DNA of 64,000 nt from Sphingopyxis panaciterrae (GTDB taxonomy: Bacteria; Pseudomonadota; Alphaproteobacteria; Sphingomonadales; Sphingomonadaceae): positions 1 to 64,000 of the forward strand of contig NZ_JAASQN010000005.1 in NCBI RefSeq assembly GCF_011762125.1, read 5' to 3'. Made by a program: the position numbers and the translations under genes. The notes beneath the pieces were generated by a model. The model was not told the origin of the DNA and ran no database searches. It was given only the letters and a program-made list of their open reading frames with translations. Below are positions 55,201-64,000 of the stretch, piece by piece. Numbering within the stretch: position 1 is the stretch's first letter; every line of letters begins with the position of its first letter.

Positions 55201-58149
55201 TCAAAAGCCCACCGTCACCCCGGCGCGCGCGGCGGTCTTGCCGCGGCGGTTGAAGCCCGACGCGACGCCGGCGTTCAGCGCGACGTGCGGGCTCACCAGC
55301 ACACCCATCTGGATCGACCCCGCATGCGCGCCATCATAAGTGGCGACGTTCGCGGTCAGGTTGAAATTCATGTCGGGCAGGAAGGCATTGCCCGACAGCG
55401 CCGAGGCCACCGCGGTCGAACTCGAGATGCGATCGTCGAGGATCGCGATCCGCGAATCGAGCTGGTCGAGCCGGGTCGATACCGCATCGATCCGCTGCGA
55501 CAGCGCATTGTCGGCCGAAATCCGCTGCGCCATCTCGTTCGCCAGCCCCAGCGTCAGGTCGGCGGTCGCCGTTTCCTGCACCGCCAGCCGCTGCGAAAGC
55601 TGCAGGTTGGCCTGCTGGCGCGCTGCCGTCTCGGCGGAAATCGCGGCGCCGAGTTCGACCCCCATCGTCTGGCGGGCCGCGGTCTCGGTATCGAGCTGCC
55701 CCTTGTTCACCGCGTCGGTCGCCGCACTGCCCGCGGCGACATTGACGATGCGCCGTTCGGCCCCTGCCGCGCCGACCGAGACGGTGTTGGCCTGCGACGC
55801 GACCGAACCGCTGCCGAGCGCGACGCTGTTCGCACCCGTCGCCGACGATCCGCCGCCGATCGCGACATTGCCCGCGCCGGTCGCGGTCGCCGTATCGCCC
55901 AGCGCCACCGCCGACGCACCGTTCGCCGTGCTGAGGTTGCCCAGCGCCACCGCCCCGTTGCCAGTCGCGCTATTGTCGGCGCCGATCGCCACCGCGCCGA
56001 TGCCGGTCGCCACGTTCGGATCGCCGATCGCGACTGCGCCATTGCCCGTCGCCTTGTTGTCGAGCCCGAACGCAATCGCGCCCTCGCCCTCGGCCACGGT
56101 CCCCGACCCGCCGGCCATCGCGCCATTGCCGGTCGCCTGTGCCGCCGCGCCGCCATTGTTGTTGCCGACGACATTGCCCGTCTGCCCGATCACCGCATCG
56201 ACTCGTGCGAGCGCAAGGTTGGCGGTGTCGTTCGCCTGGTTGGCGGTGCTGAGCGCGGTGTTCGCGGTGGACTGAGCGGCATCGGCGGATGCCTGCGCAT
56301 TGTTCGCAGCGGCTAATGCCATGATTGCATCGCCCTGCGCTGACGAAACCATGTCGAGCGCCGCGGCAGCATCGGCCCGTGCCGCGTTCGCCGTTGCCCC
56401 GACGCTATTTAGCTGATCGAGATTGACGGCATCGGTTGCCTGAGTCCCTGCCGCAAGGTTGGTGATCTGGCGGTTGCCGCCGAAGTCATTATTGCCGACC
56501 GAAACGCTGTCATCGCGCGTCGCAACCGAACCGAAGCCGAGGGCCACTGAACGGTTGCCATATGCACCGGCGCTACTGCCGAGCGCCAAGGCGCCAGTGG
56601 CGCCAGCATTGCTTCCGCCACCGAAGGCGGCTGTGTAGTCAGCACTCGCGGTGCTGCCACCACCGAGAGCAATACCTCCGACACCAGACGCGATGCTCCA
56701 CGTTCCAAAAGCCATCGCACCATCACCGCTCGCGCTTGCGCCAAAGCCAAGCGCGGTCGCGCCCGCACCGGCCGCGATGCTTGCCGATCCAACAGCAATA
56801 CCATAGAGGTTGGTAGCTGATGCCCCTTGTCCCAACGCAAGCGAGTTCATTCCGGTCGCCAAACTTCGCGCTCCGAGTGCCGTCGCAGCATCTCCGGTCG
56901 CCTCGCTATTGCTCCCGATCGCAGTTTGCCCAGAAGTGCCCGTCGCGACACGGCTTCCCGCATAGGCATCTGCGCCCAGAGCAGTAGTTCCAACCTCGCT
57001 CGCCGTGCTGCCAGATCCGATCGCCGTGGCATTGATTTCATCGGCGTAGGCAGCATATCCGATCGCCGTGGTAGCATCCCCGCTCGCATAGGCATTTTCG
57101 CCGACTGCGATTGCCCGCACGCCCACGGCCTGCGCAGCCGGTCCATTTCCACCAACGGCAAGATACGGATTGCCCGCACTCGCCAGCGCCGCATCGAGCT
57201 GCCCCTTGTTCACCGCATCACCCGCATCGACGCCGTCGCCGAGCCCCGTCACCCGGCTGCCGTTCATTTCGACGCCGTCGCTCACTTCAACCTTCGGCGT
57301 GAGCAAGCCGTTCTCGTCGAGCTGGGTGGTGATTTCCGCGACCACTTCATATTGCAGTCCATAGGGTGAGACCAGTCCGCTACCCGCCGCGCCGGTAAAG
57401 TCGGGATAAGGCGTGACGACGTTACCGCTGACCAACGTCGCCTGACCCGACAGTTTGCCGAACTGGATCCCCGATATTTCATCGACCAGGCCGAACTTGC
57501 CTCCCAGCCCGACCGAATTGCCATTGATGATATTGGCCGGGTCGATTGAGCGAAGCTGATAGGCATATTCGGATTCGGTGATGTCATTCACCGATCCGTC
57601 GATAAAACCGCCCTGATCAATGTCGATCGACCGGACCAGATTGTTGAAGTTGCTATATGACGAGAAATAAGCGGGGTCTCCACCGATGGGCGGAGGAAGC
57701 GTACCCGTCGGAACGAGTGATATATATTGCGCCGAATAACTCGACCGCAAATCCACGATCGCCCCTTCGGTGTTGAAATAGGCACTCGCATCGCGCGGCC
57801 CAAAGCCATCGAACGGAAAACTACCACCGTTTGCAGTGAGCCCTGGCCGGCCGTCGACCTGCAACTGGCCATCAAACTCGACATCGAAGTTCGATGTAAT
57901 CAGATCGAGCGAAGGATTATATGCTGTCCGTGTCACCGGACCTGCCGTGACCGTGCGCGTGCCGTTCACTGTACACGGCGGCACCGTCTGCGGCGATTGA
58001 TCGTCAAAATTGCAGTTGGTGTCGCTCAGCGGCGTCTGCCCGACCGGCAATGCGATCGACGTCTGCGCCACTGCCTCCCCCGAAAACCCCGCCACCAATG
58101 CAGCAGCGCAAAGCGAGCCGCGAAGCGCGGCGCGAATAGTTAGTTTCAT
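55201..58149 (-). CDS. YadA-type trimeric autotransporter adhesin
   Basis: Surface adhesin of 982 aa. Signal peptide (residues ~1-28, ending AVA-QTS), then a ~280-residue N-terminal domain without YadA repeats (SPQTVPPCTVNGTRTVTAGP ...). A neck-like AVNKGQLDA (~318) precedes a first head of ~14-residue YadA repeats (AIGxxAxATG/ALGxxSxASG, ~333-570). A neck AVNLDQLNS (~576) and stalk follow, then a second head (~663-800), a neck AVNKGQLDT (~815), a coiled-coil stalk, and the C-terminal membrane anchor ending ARAGVTVGF (~923-982). The codon use of the first head and N-terminal domain looks more A/T-rich than the rest, suggesting a mosaic origin. Monocistronic; binds surfaces or host/matrix in relatives. 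Confidence 0.93.
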   Translation of the reverse strand: MKLTIRAALRGSLCAAALVAGFSGEAVAQTSIALPVGQTPLSDTNCNFDDQSPQTVPPCTVNGTRTVTAGPVTRTAYNPSLDLITSNFDVEFDGQLQVDGRPGLTANGGSFPFDGFGPRDASAYFNTEGAIVDLRSSYSAQYISLVPTGTLPPPIGGDPAYFSSYSNFNNLVRSIDIDQGGFIDGSVNDITESEYAYQLRSIDPANIINGNSVGLGGKFGLVDEISGIQFGKLSGQATLVSGNVVTPYPDFTGAAGSGLVSPYGLQYEVVAEITTQLDENGLLTPKVEVSDGVEMNGSRVTGLGDGVDAGDAVNKGQLDAALASAGNPYLAVGGNGPAAQAVGVRAIAVGENAYASGDATTAIGYAAYADEINATAIGSGSTASEVGTTALGADAYAGSRVATGTSGQTAIGSNSEATGDAATALGARSLATGMNSLALGQGASATNLYGIAVGSASIAAGAGATALGFGASASGDGAMAFGTWSIASGVGGIALGGGSTASADYTAAFGGGSNAGATGALALGSSAGAYGNRSVALGFGSVATRDDSVSVGNNDFGGNRQITNLAAGTQATDAVNLDQLNSVGATANAARADAAAALDMVSSAQGDAIMALAAANNAQASADAAQSTANTALSTANQANDTANLALARVDAVIGQTGNVVGNNNGGAAAQATGNGAMAGGSGTVAEGEGAIAFGLDNKATGNGAVAIGDPNVATGIGAVAIGADNSATGNGAVALGNLSTANGASAVALGDTATATGAGNVAIGGGSSATGANSVALGSGSVASQANTVSVGAAGAERRIVNVAAGSAATDAVNKGQLDTETAARQTMGVELGAAISAETAARQQANLQLSQRLAVQETATADLTLGLANEMAQRISADNALSQRIDAVSTRLDQLDSRIAILDDRISSSTAVASALSGNAFLPDMNFNLTANVATYDGAHAGSIQMGVLVSPHVALNAGVASGFNRRGKTAARAGVTVGF

Positions 58150-58327
58150 AAGTATAATGCCCCCGAAATAAACGGCGACGAGTCGCCGATTCTTTGGCGT
58201 TCCTAAAAGTTCCAGTCACCGTCAACTATAAAATGATCCGGAACCAGAGGCATAGCTGTATTGCTGCTGCGCCCCCGCGCGCCGCTTCCCCGCTCGACAG
58301 CACGCCCCCCGCCGCCTATAACGCCGC

Positions 58328-60379
<2,052 letters not shown>

Positions 60380-60428
60380 GAGATGAGCTGATATCGGAGG
60401 GCAGCAGTTCTTCAAGAGGGATTGAATA

Positions 60429-60469
60429 TTGCTCCCCTCGACGGCACAAAGCCAAGATGAGGGGAGCAA
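60429..60469 (+). promoter_or_regulatory. hairpin enclosing the ribosome-binding site of the AAA gene
   Basis: TTGCTCCCCTC (60429-60439) and GAGGGGAGCAA (60459-60469) are perfect 11-base arms with a 19-base loop. The right arm contains the GAGGGGAG Shine-Dalgarno for the GTG at 60473. Could be an operator, an RNA switch, or a simple structure damping expression. Confidence 0.55.
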
Positions 60470-60472
60470 GCT

Positions 60473-62117
60473 GTGGAACTAAAATCGGTAAAGATCGATA
60501 AGTTTAAGCGGATCGATAATATCGAGATTCCGTTATCCGACTTGAACATTCTCGTCGGTTCTAATGGTAGTGGAAAATCCTCGATCCTTCAGGCCCTCCA
60601 TCTAGCGTCTTGCCTATTAAGGCAGGTAAATCGTATTCGATCAAATTCCACGGAAATGGTCCGCATCAGCGACCTCGATTATCTGCCCTCAGACGAATAC
60701 TGGCGACTTGGCCATGGTGCAGATTGGGGGAATTTGGCGACAAGCCCATCATCTAAGGTCGAATTTTCTTTTCAAGACGCTGATCAAAATGAAGCGCTAG
60801 TCGAATGCCGTATGCGAGCGGCTCGCAATGCGGGCATTTCGGTGAGTGGCGAACTCCCCGAGCAGATTAGAGACCAGTTCCGAGGAATAGATACGTTCTT
60901 TAGTGGGTTTATTCCCGGCATTTCAGGCATTCCTAACGTCGAACAGAAGAACTCAAAAAGGGTTGTATTGAAGGCGTGCTCGTTCGGCGACTCGAATGTT
61001 TACCTTCGAAATGCATTGGACCTCCTTTCTCCAGAAGAAATATCAGATTGAAGATTGGCTAAAACCACTTCTGGGCGACGTAAAAATAAAAGTCTCATTT
61101 GATGAGACAACTGACTTCCAGATCAAATCGGATGTTGAAATTAACGGCCGAGACATTCCTCTTGAACTTCTTGGGACAGGATATCTTCAACTAATACAAA
61201 TTTTTTGTTATATACTTCTTTTTAAACCAAAAATTCTTCTAATAGATGAACCAGACATTCACCTTCATCCGAACGTACAGGAGAAATTGGCAGTAAACCT
61301 GCTCCAGATCGCCCAAGCACAAAACCTCAAAATAGTGCTCACCTCCCACTCACCGTTTATCGTTCGAGGCGCGCCGGCAGGAGCAAATGTCATATGGCTG
61401 TCAGATGGGCAAAAAATAACTGAGAACCGTGAGGTCGTAGAGTTAGCATTGGGATGGGGAGCGTTTGGGAAAAAAGTAATTGTTGTCAGCGAAGATTCGA
61501 AAAATGATCTCTTGAAAAAGCTGATACGGCAATGGCCCGATATCGAAAAATCAGTCACCGTCTTACCCGGAAGAGGATACTCACACCTACTCACGAAAGA
61601 AGAAGCAGTTGAGTTAAAAAACTCTCTTGGAAGTAAATTCAAGATTTTGGTCCACCGTGACCGCGACTCTTTGACAGACGATGAAGTAAATACGCTTTCT
61701 CAAGCATATAACGAAGATGGAATTCGGCTTTGGTTTACAGAACAATCTGACATTGAAGCCGAATTTTGCGACTCATCGTTTTTGGCAGCCTTGACGGGAC
61801 ACCCGCTCAACGAATGCCAAAATTGGTTAGACGAAACACTGGCGCAAAATCAGGCCCCTATCGAACAGCAATTTGCTTCGCAGCGAGTAGCGCACAATCG
61901 AGAGTTGCACGGGGCAGGCGGCAGTCCAACAAATAATGACGTTTGGAACGCCTTCCAAGTGCGGCCGCTACGGGGAGCCAAAGGCAAGTATGTTTTTGGT
62001 CAACTTAAGAACAAGGTGCCAGAAAATGCCTTCTCGGAACAGACGGTCGCACAACTGACCACCTTTCCAGAGCGAGCAGCTACGCTAAGGGCAAATCTGG
62101 AGGATTTGTTAGCTTGA
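60473..62117 (+). pseudogene. AAA ATPase with TOPRIM/DUF4435-like C-terminus, +1 frameshifted (OLD-like defence candidate)
   Basis: Reads as one ~547-aa protein broken by a shift at about 61049. Part 1 (GTG 60473 to stop 61051, 192 aa) has the ABC/SMC-type Walker A GSNGSGKSS (~31-39). Part 2 (frame +1, from about 61050) has a signature-like LGTGYLQLIQIF, Walker B ILLIDEPDIHLHP, H-loop LTSHSPFIV, and then VVSEDSKNDLLKKLI, ILVHRDRDSL and TEQSDIEAEF, which resemble TOPRIM or DUF4435 acidic sites. Skipping one base at the TGA (61049) gives EEISD-EDWLKPLLGD, so a 1-base insertion, a 2-base deletion or programmed +1 frameshifting would all explain it. The region is strikingly A/T-rich against the genome. 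Similar architecture occurs in OLD-family and other anti-phage ATPase-nucleases (family knowledge). Function inferred only. Confidence 0.7.
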
Positions 62118-62139
62118 GGAATTACGGTGGAATTACGGT
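62118..62139. repeat. 11-bp tandem duplication at the right edge of the AT-rich region
   Basis: GGAATTACGGT occurs twice in direct succession right after the stop of the AAA gene. Downstream, the base composition returns to high G+C, so this marks the island boundary. Confidence 0.6.
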
Positions 62140-62261
62140 GACAGGTGCCACAACCCCTAATTGCCCGGGCGCCCCCAAATAGCCTCCGCAAATCCTATTT
62201 CGCACACCCCATCCCAAAAAACCCCTTTCCTAAAAAACCCCCGTCTGGTTCATCCTGTCGG

Positions 62262-63200
62262 ATGAAGCACGACAAGACCTTCCCCGACCTCGCCGCCCTT
62301 CGCGCCCGCGCGCAGAACGCGAACAAAACGCGCAGCCCCGTTCGCATCACCAAGGCGCGCCGGCCGCCGCCCGACGACGACCGCACGCTCGCCGCGGCGC
62401 ACGAATTCGTCCCCGCGTCGCCGCGCGAACGCCGCGACGGCTGGACGCCCGAAAAGCAGGTCGACTTCATCGATGCGCTCGGCGAATGCGGCTGCGTGAC
62501 CGAGGCGTGCGAGCGTGTCGGCCTGTCGCCGTCGACCGCCTATCGCCTGCGCCGCCGCGTCGACGCCTACAGCTTTCGCGCCGCATGGGATGCCGCGCTC
62601 GACTATGCGATCCGCCGCCTGTCCGACGCCGCTTTCTCGCGCGCGCTGCACGGCGTCGCGCGCCCGGTGTGGTTCCAGGGCGAACAGGTCGGCGAGCGGC
62701 TTTATTATGACGAGCGGCTGACGATGTTCCTGCTGCGCTATCGCGACCCCGACACCTATGGCGCGTGGCGCGACCGCCGCGAACCGCGCCGCCGCCCCGA
62801 TGCCCAGGCGATCACGCTCGGCCGCTGGACCGGCCATGTCGCCGAGGACGCCCATGATCGCGATAGCGGCACCATCGTCGACCGCGCGCGCGAGGAGGAC
62901 GGCACCGAGTGGCTGACCGACGAAGAGGCGGCGCTGGCCGACGCCGCGGCGTCGGCGCCGCACTATGCGACGCAGGAGGAAACCGACGCGCGGCTGATCG
63001 CCGCCATCGCGGTGGTGCGGCGGCTCAGGACGCTCGGCATCGCGACCGGCGGGCTGACCGAGGCCGAATTCCATCGCCAGATCGGCCTGGAGGAAGCCCG
63101 CCGCGCCGCCGCCGGCACCACGCTGGTCTTCGATTTCGACGATGATCAAAAGGAGGATGACGCGGCGGAGGTGCAGGAGCCCCCGAAGGAGGGGGCATGA
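62262..63200 (+). CDS. helix-turn-helix protein of unknown function
   Basis: Protein of 312 aa. ATG at 62262 begins MKHDKTFPDLAALRARAQNA; the frame extends upstream into a low-complexity stretch not taken. A helix-turn-helix (CGCVTEACERVGLSPSTAYR, residues ~97-116) resembles those in terminase small subunits and some transposase-like proteins. The rest is Arg/Ala/Asp-rich, ending in an acidic tail (DFDDDQKEDDAAEVQ). No catalytic motif recognised. Sits just right of the AT-rich island. Confidence 0.75.
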   Translation: MKHDKTFPDLAALRARAQNANKTRSPVRITKARRPPPDDDRTLAAAHEFVPASPRERRDGWTPEKQVDFIDALGECGCVTEACERVGLSPSTAYRLRRRVDAYSFRAAWDAALDYAIRRLSDAAFSRALHGVARPVWFQGEQVGERLYYDERLTMFLLRYRDPDTYGAWRDRREPRRRPDAQAITLGRWTGHVAEDAHDRDSGTIVDRAREEDGTEWLTDEEAALADAAASAPHYATQEETDARLIAAIAVVRRLRTLGIATGGLTEAEFHRQIGLEEARRAAAGTTLVFDFDDDQKEDDAAEVQEPPKEGA

Positions 63201-63323
63201 GAGGGGTATGTGGCGTGACCTTTGTGACCTTCCGGCCCGATGTGACCTTCCGGCCCGCCTCGACTGCCCGCCAGTCCCCACCCCCAGTCGCCCCCTCTCC
63301 TACACCATGCTACACTCCCGCCC

Positions 63324-63836
63324 ATGCGCGCCCGCAACCCCCTCTACATCATGGCCAAGCCGCCGCCCGAGGTGCAGGCGGCGATCGCCGCGCTGCCGCG
63401 CAACGACCCGTCACGCGGGCCCGAGTTGCTCCACGTCACGCTCATCTCGCTCTACGACCTGCACCATGTGCCGCCCGACTGGCTGCCCGCGACCATCGCC
63501 GCGCTGGGCAGCTTCGCCGCACCGCCCTTTCCGCTCCGCTTCGACCGGATCGAGAATCGCAGGGCGGTGACGCTGCGCACCCGCGATCCTCTCTCCGAAG
63601 CGCGGGCGTTCCAGAAGGCGCTGGTCCATCATCTGCTCGCCGTGAAGGCGCCGATCATGGACGGCACCACCCCCGAACCGCACATCACGATCAACTATCC
63701 CGGCGACCGGCTCAACGCGCAACAGATGCCGCCGATCGGCTGGACGGTGGACGAGATCATCCTGATGGAAAGCATCGTCGGCAAGACCACCCATGTCGAA
63801 CATGGCCGCTGGCGGCTTGGCGGCGGCGCGGGCTGA
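63324..63836 (+). CDS. 2'-5' RNA ligase / ThpR-family phosphoesterase-like protein
   Basis: Protein of 170 aa. The paired HxT/S motifs HVTLISLYDL and HITINYPG are those of the 2H phosphoesterase superfamily (ThpR/LigT). ATG at 63324 starts MRARNPLYIMAKPPPEVQ; MAKPP at 63351 is an alternative. It may act on RNA 2'-5' ends or cyclic nucleotides. Downstream of the HTH gene by 123 bases. Confidence 0.85.
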   Translation: MRARNPLYIMAKPPPEVQAAIAALPRNDPSRGPELLHVTLISLYDLHHVPPDWLPATIAALGSFAAPPFPLRFDRIENRRAVTLRTRDPLSEARAFQKALVHHLLAVKAPIMDGTTPEPHITINYPGDRLNAQQMPPIGWTVDEIILMESIVGKTTHVEHGRWRLGGGAG

Positions 63837-63959
63837 TTGCCTTCGCCTGTTCGCTCAAGGGCGGGGGGCGGTCATTTCCGCGCCGACTAAACCGTCGCCC
63901 CCGCGAAGGCGGGGGGCCGCTGGCAACCTTGCGCTCGGCCGATTGCGGCCAGTTAAGGG

Positions 63960-63984
63960 TTGGACATGCCCCCGGCATGTCCAA
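63960..63984. repeat. perfect palindrome near the right edge
   Basis: TTGGACATGCC-CCC-GGCATGTCCAA, 11-base arms with a 3-base loop. No T-run follows. Positions 63837-64000 otherwise show no gene. Confidence 0.7.
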
Positions 63985-64000
63985 GAATGGTCCGGGGGAC

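Overview
The window looks like chromosome of a Sphingopyxis- or Sphingomonas-like alphaproteobacterium. This rests on high G+C coding sequence, the protein families and gene orders (purE-purK-folA, ribF/ileS/lspA, lptC-lptA beside ribonuclease D, glnK-amtB behind a sigma-54 promoter, a DUF3035/BamF-type lipoprotein), and the many short palindromic intergenic repeats. The assignment is inferred from gene content; there is no rRNA in the window. I saw no tRNA, rRNA, CRISPR array or complete insertion sequence.

Region by region. 0.3-3.5 kb: GAF/Fis regulator, aldehyde dehydrogenase and DUF779 protein. 3.6-7.0 kb: LigD and Ku, a two-gene non-homologous end-joining operon on the minus strand. 7.2-16.0 kb: mostly small exported or poorly known proteins (NIPSNAP, zinc finger, BA14K-like, DUF4402), plus TldD, DUF924, a flavin/PLP-type oxidase, DUF2007 and an EEP phosphatase. 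16.3-18.1 kb: glnK-amtB, followed by a tandem array of terminator-like hairpins and a possible small RNA. 18.7-28.5 kb: minus-strand GMC oxidoreductase, a four-gene operon with a sterol desaturase-type hydroxylase, RecQ, a Kef/YbaL-type antiporter and an ATM1-type ABC exporter. 29-30.8 kb: lptA, lptC and rnd. 31-34.8 kb: double cold-shock protein, Dps, GDT1-like membrane protein and a diguanylate cyclase. 35-44.8 kb: a long plus-strand housekeeping run, purE-purK-folA-dipeptidase-ribF-GDPD-ileS-lspA-lipoprotein, with several 4-nt ATGA overlaps. 45-48.3 kb: RelBE-type toxin-antitoxin pair, dxs and two small envelope proteins. 48.5-55 kb: MipA-like outer-membrane protein, LysR regulator with a divergent flavoprotein, GST-tautomerase-DMT cluster, GFA protein, WYL regulator and small envelope proteins. 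55.2-58.1 kb: a large YadA-type trimeric autotransporter. 58.3-60.4 kb: TPP riboswitch and thiC. 60.4-62.1 kb: a conspicuously AT-rich, apparently frameshifted AAA ATPase/TOPRIM-like gene. 62.2-63.8 kb: a helix-turn-helix protein and a 2'-5' RNA ligase-like protein.

The most interesting points are these. (i) The AT-rich ATPase-nuclease-like gene behind thiC looks like a horizontally acquired, OLD-like defence gene; its two halves are offset by +1 and its ribosome-binding site lies in a perfect hairpin. (ii) A palindromic repeat of exactly 26 codons sits in frame inside ileS, and a separate low-G+C block lies in the ileS editing domain. (iii) Two small terminal-inverted-repeat elements are present (28.6 kb and 44.05-44.32 kb), the second inside the lspA-lipoprotein transcription unit. 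(iv) Three 51-bp units, each carrying a terminator-like hairpin, follow amtB, and a fourth strong terminator downstream implies an unannotated transcript. (v) At least ten copies or part-copies of one ~90-bp palindromic repeat, and several of a second family, fill the intergenic gaps.
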